Positions 1-5,268 of a stretch of DNA of 5,268 nt are shown here, piece by piece. Position 1 is the first letter of the stretch, and every line of letters starts with the position of its first letter. Origin of the DNA: Propionibacteriaceae bacterium (GTDB lineage Bacteria > Actinomycetota > Actinomycetes > Propionibacteriales > Propionibacteriaceae); NCBI GenBank assembly GCA_009787035.1, contig WRGV01000150.1:1-5268 (forward strand). Direction: 5' to 3'. The notes beneath the pieces are model-generated. The model was not told the origin of the DNA, did no database searches, and saw nothing but the letters and a program-made list of their open reading frames with translations. Made by a program: the position numbers and the translations under genes.

Positions 1-948
1 GGTGTCGATCACGACGGGCGGATCGGCGCGCATGAGCTCCAGGCGAGCCGGGGCCACCACCTGGTCGAAGCCGGCCTGGATCAGCTCGGCGGTCAGCGGA
101 TGGCCGGTCAGCGCCTCGACGGCGGCGACGGCCAGCGCGGCGTTGTGCGCCATGTGCTCCCCGTGCAGCGGCAGGAAAAGATCGCCGATCGGGCCCTCGC
201 TAGCCTGGATGCGCAGCAGCTGGCCACCCGCACCGGGCTGGCGGTCGAGCAGCGCGAAGTCCACGCCTTCGGCGAGCAACTGCGCGCCCACGTCCAGGCA
301 GCGCTGGACGATGACCTCGCCGGCGTCGGGATGCTGCACCGCCGAGACGGCGATGGCCCCGGGCTTGATGATGCCCGCCTTCTCGTGCGCGATCTGCCCG
401 ACGGTGTCGCCCAGGTACGCCATGTGGTCGAGATCCACCGGCGTCAGCACGGCCACCTGCGCATCGGCGACCGACGTGGCGTCCCACGTGCCGCCCATGC
501 CGACCTCCATGACCATCGCGTCCACCGGGGCGTCCGCGAACGCGGCGTACGCCATGCCCGTCATCACCTCGAAGAACGTCATGGCGACGCCATCCAGACG
601 CTGTGCGTCGACCAGCTCGACCAGCCCGCGGATCTCGTCCCACGTCTGATCGAACCGCTCGGGGGTGATCGGGTCGCCGTCGATGCTGATGCGCTCGGTG
701 ATGTCGACCAGGTGCGGGCTGGCGAACCGCCCGGTGCGCAGGCCGACCGCGCGCAGCAACGCATCGATCATGATGGCGGTGCTGCCCTTGCCGTTTGTGC
801 CCGTTATCTGCACAACGGGGGCTGTATTCTGTGGATCGGCCATCAGGTCGCACAGGGCCTTGATGCGCGTCAGCGAGGGGGCGACGCGGTGTTCGGGCCA
901 GCGGTGGATCAGATCGGCGACAATCTGGGCATGGGTGTCGGTAGGCAT
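1..948 (-). CDS. folC: Bifunctional folylpolyglutamate synthase/dihydrofolate synthase, N-terminal part (3' end outside window)
   Basis: This is a Mur-ligase-family ATP-dependent enzyme. It adds glutamate to dihydropteroate (making dihydrofolate) and to folates (making polyglutamates) in the cytoplasm. I translated 316 codons from ATG at 948 and the frame stays open to the left edge. Visible landmarks are the P-loop ITGTNGKGST at residues 48-57, FASPHL at 75-80, TFFEV at 124-128, and the family signature EVGMGGTWDAT at 148-158, whose usual Arg is replaced as in other actinobacterial forms. Also seen are the metal/ATP region DHMAYLGDT at 174-182 with HEKAGIIKPG at 189-198, and LHGEHMAHNAA at 261-271, which closes the ATPase domain. 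The sequence ends at VVIDT, exactly where the conserved AHNP motif of the C-terminal domain should follow, so roughly the last 100-150 residues are missing. A strong GGAGGG ribosome binding site lies at 952-957. The gene is divergent from the redox genes and is the first gene of its transcript. Confidence 0.95.
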   Translation of the reverse strand, partial: MPTDTHAQIVADLIHRWPEHRVAPSLTRIKALCDLMADPQNTAPVVQITGTNGKGSTAIMIDALLRAVGLRTGRFASPHLVDITERISIDGDPITPERFDQTWDEIRGLVELVDAQRLDGVAMTFFEVMTGMAYAAFADAPVDAMVMEVGMGGTWDATSVADAQVAVLTPVDLDHMAYLGDTVGQIAHEKAGIIKPGAIAVSAVQHPDAGEVIVQRCLDVGAQLLAEGVDFALLDRQPGAGGQLLRIQASEGPIGDLFLPLHGEHMAHNAALAVAAVEALTGHPLTAELIQAGFDQVVAPARLELMRADPPVVIDT

Positions 949-951
949 GAT

Positions 952-957
952 CCCTCC
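952..957 (-). promoter_or_regulatory. Ribosome binding site of folC
   Basis: On the minus strand GGAGGG stands 3 bases before the ATG at 948. It is a near-perfect Shine-Dalgarno core and fixes this ATG as the start, although the spacing is on the short side. Confidence 0.65.
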
Positions 958-998
958 ACACTAGTCGCGCCCTGCAAGAGGAACGACAAGGGCGTTCT

Positions 999-1012
999 GT
1001 GTGCACGCACAC
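999..1012. promoter_or_regulatory. Candidate operator palindrome in the divergent intergenic region
   Basis: The 14-base sequence GTGTGCACGCACAC is a perfect inverted repeat with 6-base arms and a 2-base centre. It sits about 50 bases from the folC start and 70 bases from the start of the rightward gene. The position would suit a regulator binding site for one or both directions. No regulator gene is visible in the window, and in GC-rich DNA such short repeats can arise by chance. If the DoxX/MauE-like gene really started at the GTG at 1001 the site would lie inside its first codons. Confidence 0.25.
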
Positions 1013-1057
1013 GCGATTCACACGCCGCGACCTGAGGAACTGGGTCCGACGCTCCGG

Positions 1058-1063
1058 TACCAT
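1058..1063 (+). promoter_or_regulatory. Possible -10 element for the redox gene cluster
   Basis: TACCAT matches the TANNNT pattern of actinobacterial -10 boxes. Six bases separate it from a GTG at 1070, so transcription could begin at or near that codon. No convincing -35 box is seen: GGAAC at 1036-1040 recalls ECF-sigma -35 boxes, but its spacing to this region does not clearly fit. This is a weak candidate. Confidence 0.22.
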
Positions 1064-1081
1064 GGGAGGGTGGAGAAGACA

Positions 1082-1600
1082 GTGCATCCCCGTTCGGCGA
1101 CCGCCTGGCAAACGTGGGTGACCCTGGTGGCCCGCGTCATCATCGGCGCATCGCTGCTGTATGCCGGCCTGCTGAAGATCGGCAATCTTCCGAAGTCTGT
1201 CACCGCCGTGCGCGCCTACGAGCTGCCGTGGCCCGACTGGATGATCCACGCGATCGGCTACAGCCTGCCCATCATCGAGATCGTGCTCGGCGCCGCGCTG
1301 ATCGTCGGCCTGTTCACGCGGTGGATGGCGGTGCTCGGCGCCCTGGCCATGATCGTCTACATCATCGGCATCGCCTCGGCGTGGGCGCGCGGCCTCGACA
1401 TCGACTGCGGCTGCTTCACCCCGGGCGGCGCGCTGCCCCCGGGACAAGAACCCAAGTACCTGGAAGACATCCTGCGCGACATTGGCTTCCTGATCTGCGG
1501 CGTGTGGACGGTGCTGTTCCCGGACGGACGCTTCAGCGTCGACCGGTGGATCGCCGGCCCCGCACCCGACGACGACCCCGAGCCCGAACCCGCGTCCTGA
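1082..1600 (+). CDS. DoxX/MauE-type four-helix membrane protein with Cys-Gly-Cys motif
   Basis: This is an integral membrane protein of 172 residues from this start, without recognisable catalytic motifs beyond one cysteine pair. Hydrophobic helices lie at about residues 12-34, 54-78, 82-101 and 129-147. This is the DoxX/MauE four-helix pattern, including the LYAGLLKI turn near 26-33 and a Glu at 66 inside helix 2. A DIDCGC motif at 106-111, in the loop after helix 3, matches the cysteine motif of MauE-like proteins. Members of that group are linked to disulfide formation or electron transfer with thioredoxin-like partners. The tail (161-172) is acidic and proline-rich, and should be cytoplasmic if the N-terminus is. 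Two DsbA-like genes follow after 45 bases, so a role as their membrane redox partner is my inference. I chose GTG 1082 because GGAG lies 6 bases upstream; GTG at 1070 or 1001 in the same frame is possible. Confidence 0.8.
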   Translation: MHPRSATAWQTWVTLVARVIIGASLLYAGLLKIGNLPKSVTAVRAYELPWPDWMIHAIGYSLPIIEIVLGAALIVGLFTRWMAVLGALAMIVYIIGIASAWARGLDIDCGCFTPGGALPPGQEPKYLEDILRDIGFLICGVWTVLFPDGRFSVDRWIAGPAPDDDPEPEPAS

Positions 1601-1645
1601 AGCACGGCTTCGTCCCAGCACAACGCGACACACAGACAGGTAACG

Positions 1646-2464
1646 ATGGCGAAGAACACCAAGGCGAACAACACCAACGGGCACATGAACCGGCGCGAGA
1701 TCCTGCGCCAGCAGCAGGCGGCGCAGGCTCGCCGCAAGCGCACCATCACGGTGGTCTGCATCGCCCTGGCGGTCGTCGTCGTCATCGCCGCGGTGGCGCT
1801 CATCGTCACGCACGTGAATTCCGTGAACCACCAGAAGAACACGGCGGGCGCCGCGACCGCGCAGATCAAGCCGCCGGACCTGACGTCCGACGGGACGGCG
1901 ATCATCGTCAACCCGGCAGCCAAGGACGCGGCGCTCACGATCGACGTCCACGAGGACTTCCAGTGCCCCATCTGCAAGTCGTTCGAGGACACGTTCGGCT
2001 CCGCCATGAACCAGATCATCGACAACAACCAGGCGCTCGTGCGCTACCACGTCCGCAGCTTCCTCGACATCAACGAGAACAACGACTGGTCGAACCTGGC
2101 CGCCCAGGGCGCGATGTGTGCGGACACCGTCGGCAAGTTCAAGCCGTACCACGACACGGTCTTCGCCAACCAGCCGGCCGTGGAGGGCACGGGCTACACC
2201 AACCAGGAACTGAGTACGACGTTCGCGCAGCAGGCGGGCATCACGGGCGACGACCTGACGAAGTTCCAGGCCTGCTACAACAACCACCAGACCTCGCAGG
2301 TCGTCTCGACCATGGAGTCGCTCAACATGAGCGCAGGAGTGCAGGGAACCCCCGCCTTCTTCGTCAATGGCAAGAGCATCGACCTGCAGACGCTGGCCGG
2401 CCTGAAGTCGAACGACGCGGCGACCTTGCTCGCGGCGTTCCAGAAGGCTGCCGGTCTGAGCTAG
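1646..2464 (+). CDS. Membrane-anchored DsbA-family thioredoxin-fold protein, CPIC active site
   Basis: This is a predicted extracytoplasmic thiol-disulfide oxidoreductase of 272 residues. It has a basic cytoplasmic tail (1-33) and one membrane anchor (about 34-56), with no clear cleavage site. A low-complexity linker follows, then a thioredoxin_4/DsbA-like domain from about residue 84 to the end. The active site is FQCPIC (Cys107 and Cys110), preceded by the beta strand LTIDVHEDF. The cis-proline loop is GTPAFFVNG at 234-242 with Pro236. A second cysteine pair, Cys158 and Cys210, lies in the inserted helical domain. The start has only a weak AGG about 5 bases upstream, but the basic tail-anchor layout matches the next gene, which supports it. 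The gene is probably cotranscribed with the membrane protein before it and its paralogue after it. Whether it works as oxidase, reductase or isomerase cannot be read from the sequence. Confidence 0.88.
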   Translation: MAKNTKANNTNGHMNRREILRQQQAAQARRKRTITVVCIALAVVVVIAAVALIVTHVNSVNHQKNTAGAATAQIKPPDLTSDGTAIIVNPAAKDAALTIDVHEDFQCPICKSFEDTFGSAMNQIIDNNQALVRYHVRSFLDINENNDWSNLAAQGAMCADTVGKFKPYHDTVFANQPAVEGTGYTNQELSTTFAQQAGITGDDLTKFQACYNNHQTSQVVSTMESLNMSAGVQGTPAFFVNGKSIDLQTLAGLKSNDAATLLAAFQKAAGLS

Positions 2465-2528
2465 CATCGAATCGTCAGCCGCCTTCACCCGCGCCCCCGT
2501 CCAGCAGCTGACCCCACCACGTGACGCG

Positions 2529-2534
2529 AAGGAG
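2529..2534 (+). promoter_or_regulatory. Ribosome binding site of the second DsbA-like gene
   Basis: AAGGAG stands 8 bases before ATG 2543, an ideal spacing, and fixes that start. It is stronger than the site of the preceding paralogue, so the second protein may be translated more efficiently. Confidence 0.7.
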
Positions 2535-2542
2535 TCGTCCAG

Positions 2543-3409
2543 ATGGCCAAGAACAAGCCCCAGAGCGGCAAGGACGCCAAGCCGCAGATGACCAGCGCCC
2601 AGCGGCGCGCCAAACTGGAGGCCGCCAAGCGGTCGCAGGAGCGCTGGCAGCGGACCAAGCGCATCCTGATCGGTGTCGTGGTCGTGGTGGTCATCATCAT
2701 CGTGGTCGCCGTCATCGCCGCTGTCGCCAACAACAAGCGGCAGTCTGACAACGCCAACGCCACGTCCGGCGCGACGGCCGCGCAGATCACGCCGCCGAAC
2801 GCGACGACCATCTCCAACGGCACCCAGGCGATCATCGCCGACCCCGCCGCCAAGGACGCCCCGCTGACGCTCGACATCCACGCCGACTACCAGTGCCCCA
2901 ACTGCAAGCACGCCGAGATGTCGCTGGGACAGGGCCTGTCGCAGCTGGAGTCGCAGAACCAGGTGCTGGTGCGCTACCACCTGCGCACGTTCCTGGACGG
3001 CAACCTCGGCAACACGTCCAGCAGCCAGGCCGCCATGGCCGCGACCTGTGCCGACACCGTCGGCAAGTTCCAGGCCATGAACGACGTCATCTTCGCCAAC
3101 CAGCCCACCAACGAGGGCACCGGCTACACGACCGACCAGCTGCGCAACACGTTCGCCACGCAGGCGGGCATCAGCGGGGACGACCTGACCAAGTACCAGA
3201 CGTGCTTCGACGACAAGGCCACATCGAACTTCGTGTCGACGATGGAACAGAGCAACCTGACCACGCCCGTCCCCGGCATCGACGACTACTCCACCGGCGT
3301 CCGGGGCACGCCCGCGTTCATCATCAACGGCAAGCAGCTCAACTGGACGGAAATCCCCACGGACGCCACGTCGATGCTCACCTACCTGGAGAAGATCGCC
3401 AACAGCTAG
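2543..3409 (+). CDS. Membrane-anchored DsbA-family thioredoxin-fold protein, CPNC active site (paralogue)
   Basis: This predicted extracytoplasmic thiol-disulfide oxidoreductase (288 residues) is a clear paralogue of the gene 78 bases upstream. The layout is the same: a Lys/Arg/Gln-rich cytoplasmic tail (1-40), a Val/Ile-rich anchor (41-62), a linker, and a DsbA-like domain. The active site is YQCPNC (Cys118 and Cys121), the second cysteine pair is Cys169 and Cys221, and the cis-proline loop is RGTPAFIING at 254-263 with Pro257. Shared blocks include RYH followed by F-L-D, DTVGKF, IFANQP or VFANQP, GTGYT, and QAGI-GDDLTK. Compared with the first copy it carries about a dozen extra residues (roughly 241-253, containing TPVPGIDDY) just before the cis-proline strand, and its active-site dipeptide is Pro-Asn instead of Pro-Ile. 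These changes suggest a different redox potential or client. No further plus-strand gene follows, so it ends the cluster. Confidence 0.88.
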   Translation: MAKNKPQSGKDAKPQMTSAQRRAKLEAAKRSQERWQRTKRILIGVVVVVVIIIVVAVIAAVANNKRQSDNANATSGATAAQITPPNATTISNGTQAIIADPAAKDAPLTLDIHADYQCPNCKHAEMSLGQGLSQLESQNQVLVRYHLRTFLDGNLGNTSSSQAAMAATCADTVGKFQAMNDVIFANQPTNEGTGYTTDQLRNTFATQAGISGDDLTKYQTCFDDKATSNFVSTMEQSNLTTPVPGIDDYSTGVRGTPAFIINGKQLNWTEIPTDATSMLTYLEKIANS

Positions 3410-3410
3410 A

Positions 3411-3426
3411 GACGCCGGCCGGAGTC
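3411..3426. terminator. Possible weak hairpin between convergent genes
   Basis: GACGCCGGCCGGAGTC is an imperfect palindrome (one G/A mismatch) in the 15-base gap between the two convergent genes, overlapping the first bases of the leftward gene's stop codon. It could form a short GC-rich hairpin on either strand. No T-run follows it, so terminator function is only a guess. Confidence 0.18.
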
Positions 3427-4804
3427 AGTTCGCTGGCCAGGGGTTGCGCCCCCAGAATCCGTCGGGCGCGAACAGGTCGCGCACCATGGGCTCCAGCAGC
3501 CCAAGCTCGGCCAGCGCGTCGAGGATCGTGTAGCGCGAGCGGATCAGTTGCGCTTGCAGATACGTCCGCTGCAGCCGGGCCGCATCGATCCCGATCTGGG
3601 ACGGATGGTGCGGCGCGCCGACCATGGCGAGCCGGCGGACGACCTCGTCGGGCCCGATCAGCTGCTCGCGGCAACGCTGCTGCACCGACGGCCACCGCTC
3701 GACAAGGCGCTCGATGTGCGCCCGGTGCGCCGCGCCGGTGACCAGCTTCTGCCGCGACTGCGCGAGGGCGGCCGGACGGATGCGATCCGACAGCAACCGC
3801 TGGCAGCGCGCGACCAGCGCGTCGTCATCCCCGATCGTGGGAACGACCCGGTCCAGGTCGATGGTGCGCAGATCCAGGGCCAGACACGCTTGCCACAGCG
3901 CACACGAGGCGATCGTGCCGATGCCCACCTTGAAGCCGTGCGACAGCGGCGGATCCCAGGACAGTCCATGGCCCTCCATCTCCCACACGTGCGAGAACAG
4001 GTGCCCGGCACCCGAGGCCGGGCGTGACGACTGCGCCGCCTGCATGGCCAGGCCCGAGAGCAGGTTGGCCTGCGCCAACTCGGCGATGGCGTCGTGATCG
4101 CCGGCGGCGATCTGCTCCGGTCGGCCCAACGCCGCCCGCGAGGCCGGCTGTACCATGTCCCAGGCCTGCGACAGGATCGGCTCGACACCGACCTCTTCAG
4201 CGAGGATCCAGTCGGCCCCGGCGGGGATCTTCTCGATCAGATCGCCATAGCCGGTCGCCGTCAGCCGCGCCGGGGCGTCCGCCATCACCGTGGTGTCGGC
4301 GACCAGCGCCACCGGTGCCGGGCAGGGGTGGGTGATCTTGAACCCATCCTGCTCGATCGAGGCGCCGAAGGCAGTGTAACCGTCCACCGATGCGGCGGTG
4401 CACACCTCCAGATACGCGCGGCCCAGCTCGCCAGCGGCCAGCTTCACCAGATCGTTGAGCGTGCCCGACGCCACAGCCACCACGACCGCGTCCGGGTCTT
4501 GCTGCCAGCGCTGTTTGATCGTGACGGTGTTGTCGTAGCTGCAATACAGCGTCGGCTTGCCCGGGAACACGTACGGCTGCCCGGCCAACCCCACCCCGGC
4601 CGCGCGCAGCGAGGCGAGCACCTCGTCCCCCGCGGCCGCGTAGGTGTTCTGGTCGGCGACCAGCAGCGCGCTCGCACCGGGGAACTGGTGGGCGAACAGC
4701 TCGCCCGTGCTGCGCACCGCCCCCGGCCCGAAGACGATGGCGTGTGTCTGCGTGGCGGCGGCCACCGCTTGTGCGAGCACATCGGCGGACATGGGGTTGT
4801 TCAT
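3425..4804 (-). CDS. sn-glycerol-1-phosphate dehydrogenase family protein (EgsA/AraM-like, iron-containing alcohol dehydrogenase fold)
   Basis: This is a cytoplasmic metal- and NAD(P)-dependent polyol-phosphate dehydrogenase of 459 residues. Characterised relatives (archaeal EgsA, Bacillus AraM) interconvert glycerone phosphate and sn-glycerol 1-phosphate. Visible motifs are VFGPGAV at 24-30, the dinucleotide-binding loop SGTLNDLVK at 113-121, CTAASVDGYTAFGAS at 135-149, DTTVMADAP at 170-178, TGYGDLIEK at 184-192, GAGHLFSHVWEM at 265-276 and SHGFKVGIGT at 288-297. Asp188, His268 and His289 are the expected metal ligands and all are present. It is longer than AraM (about 394 residues), mostly through a helical C-terminal region. 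ATG 4804 has AGGAGG 9 bases upstream (4814-4819). A PTS EIIA gene ends 40 bases upstream on the same strand. I therefore infer that the substrate is a phosphorylated sugar alcohol delivered by that PTS rather than a membrane-lipid precursor. The exact substrate is unknown. Confidence 0.85.
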   Translation of the reverse strand: MNNPMSADVLAQAVAAATQTHAIVFGPGAVRSTGELFAHQFPGASALLVADQNTYAAAGDEVLASLRAAGVGLAGQPYVFPGKPTLYCSYDNTVTIKQRWQQDPDAVVVAVASGTLNDLVKLAAGELGRAYLEVCTAASVDGYTAFGASIEQDGFKITHPCPAPVALVADTTVMADAPARLTATGYGDLIEKIPAGADWILAEEVGVEPILSQAWDMVQPASRAALGRPEQIAAGDHDAIAELAQANLLSGLAMQAAQSSRPASGAGHLFSHVWEMEGHGLSWDPPLSHGFKVGIGTIASCALWQACLALDLRTIDLDRVVPTIGDDDALVARCQRLLSDRIRPAALAQSRQKLVTGAAHRAHIERLVERWPSVQQRCREQLIGPDEVVRRLAMVGAPHHPSQIGIDAARLQRTYLQAQLIRSRYTILDALAELGLLEPMVRDLFAPDGFWGRNPWPAN

Positions 4805-4813
4805 GGCAGGGAT

Positions 4814-4819
4814 CCTCCT
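4814..4819 (-). promoter_or_regulatory. Ribosome binding site of the EgsA/AraM-like gene
   Basis: On the minus strand AGGAGG stands 9 bases before the ATG at 4804. It favours that codon over the second in-frame Met (residue 5), which would lie too far from it. Confidence 0.7.
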
Positions 4820-4844
4820 GGGTTGGGTTCTGATGCGGTGGTGT

Positions 4845-5267
4845 TCAGTTGCTGAAGGCGGCGTTGACCAGGTCGGCGATCTGTGCGGGATCGTCGCTGG
4901 CGGCCAACCGGGCCAGAAAGGTCTGGTCCTGGATGCTGCGGACGATCCGCGGGAGGATCGTGACGTGATCCTGAGACCGGGACAAGGCGAGTAGAAAGAC
5001 CGTCGAGACCGCGATCGTGGCGTCGTCCGGCCCGCCCATCGACCGGAAGCCGACCGGTTCTGCCAGCGTCAGCACGCAGATGGTGTCGGCGATCACGTGT
5101 TCGGCGTCGGTATGCGGGATGGCCACTCCCCCCGGCACCGGCAGGCCGGTCGGATAGGCCTGCTCGCGCGCGGTCAGTGCCGCGACGAAGCTGGGGCGTA
5201 CCCGGCCGGCGTCCGCGAGATCCCCGCCCACACGGGCGAAGATCGTCGCGGCGTCCGGCACCAACAG
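4845..5267 (-). CDS. PTS sugar transporter EIIA, galactitol/GatA type (5' end outside window)
   Basis: This is the cytoplasmic EIIA phosphocarrier of a sugar phosphotransferase system, passing phosphate from HPr to the cognate EIIB. The visible part covers about 140 residues of the PTS_EIIA type-2 (mannitol/fructose/galactitol) domain. Residue numbers here count from the in-frame TTG at 5264. The phospho-accepting histidine is in VAIPHTDAEHV (His51, codon 5112-5114). It follows the REQAYPTGL block typical of GatA-type proteins (REAAFPTGL in E. coli GatA). A second conserved His (about 100, SQDHVTIL) and the terminal helix ending in AAFSN complete the domain. The frame stays open to the right edge, and the TTG at 5264 is unlikely to be the true start, since GatA-like proteins have about ten more N-terminal residues. 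No EIIB or EIIC is in the window; they would be expected upstream, to the right. The dehydrogenase gene follows after 40 bases, suggesting one operon. Confidence 0.88.
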   Translation of the reverse strand: MLVPDAATIFARVGGDLADAGRVRPSFVAALTAREQAYPTGLPVPGGVAIPHTDAEHVIADTICVLTLAEPVGFRSMGGPDDATIAVSTVFLLALSRSQDHVTILPRIVRSIQDQTFLARLAASDDPAQIADLVNAAFSN

Positions 5268-5268
5268 G

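Noticed and set aside
958..963. TAGTGT on the minus strand as a folC -10 box
   Set aside because: It lies directly before the Shine-Dalgarno sequence, so a start 6-7 bases downstream would leave most of that site untranscribed. No -35 box at a proper distance is seen.
100..1035. A 311-codon open frame on the plus strand over folC
   Set aside because: It is antisense to folC, whose frame contains the P-loop and several FolC signatures. The plus-strand product has only compositional bias.
1114..2511. A 465-codon open frame on the plus strand
   Set aside because: It overlaps the DoxX-like and first DsbA-like genes in a different frame. The translation is Arg/Ala/Gly/His-rich and lacks any motif, while the overlapped frames carry clear family signatures.
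2465..2542. A promoter or terminator between the two DsbA-like genes
   Set aside because: The 78 bases show no hairpin with a T-run and no convincing -35/-10 pair, only the ribosome binding site, so cotranscription is the simpler reading.
200..2980. A 926-codon open frame on the minus strand
   Set aside because: It runs antisense across the DsbA-like and DoxX-like genes and through folC in another frame. Its product is Arg/Asp/His/Val-rich low-complexity sequence without domains, as expected for a shadow frame in GC-rich DNA.
4094..4855. A 253-codon open frame on the plus strand over the dehydrogenase gene
   Set aside because: It is antisense to an enzyme with all expected motifs and has no recognisable domain of its own.

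Overview
The window is high-GC DNA in which every gene has the strong third-position G/C bias typical of Actinomycetota. The lysine/arginine-rich cytoplasmic tails on membrane-anchored DsbA-like proteins and the W-D-A-T form of the FolC signature also fit an actinobacterium. The sequence alone does not fix a genus. There are six protein genes, no RNA genes, and no mobile elements or CRISPR.

Layout: (1) 1-948, minus strand: the N-terminal two thirds of folC (folylpolyglutamate/dihydrofolate synthase), cut by the left edge just before its conserved Ala-His-Asn-Pro region. (2) 949-1081: a short divergent intergenic region with the folC ribosome binding site, a candidate operator palindrome and a weak promoter candidate for the rightward genes. 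(3) 1082-3409, plus strand: a three-gene run made of a four-helix DoxX/MauE-type membrane protein with a Cys-Gly-Cys motif, followed by two tandem paralogues of membrane-anchored DsbA/thioredoxin-fold proteins with CPIC and CPNC active sites. (4) 3425-5267, minus strand, converging on (3) across a 15-base gap: a glycerol-1-phosphate dehydrogenase-family (EgsA/AraM-like) enzyme, and upstream of it the C-terminal bulk of a PTS EIIA of the galactitol (GatA) type, cut by the right edge.

How they work together: the rightward genes look like one transcription unit for extracytoplasmic thiol-disulfide chemistry. The two DsbA-like domains would act outside the membrane, and the DoxX/MauE-like protein is the plausible membrane redox partner. 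The leftward pair at the right end looks like the distal part of a carbohydrate or sugar-alcohol PTS operon, in which an imported and phosphorylated polyol would be oxidised by the dehydrogenase. folC is an unrelated housekeeping folate gene. The most interesting points are the compact DoxX/MauE-DsbA-DsbA redox module and the pairing of an archaeal-lipid-type dehydrogenase family member with a sugar PTS. Neither is clearly a wholly new system.
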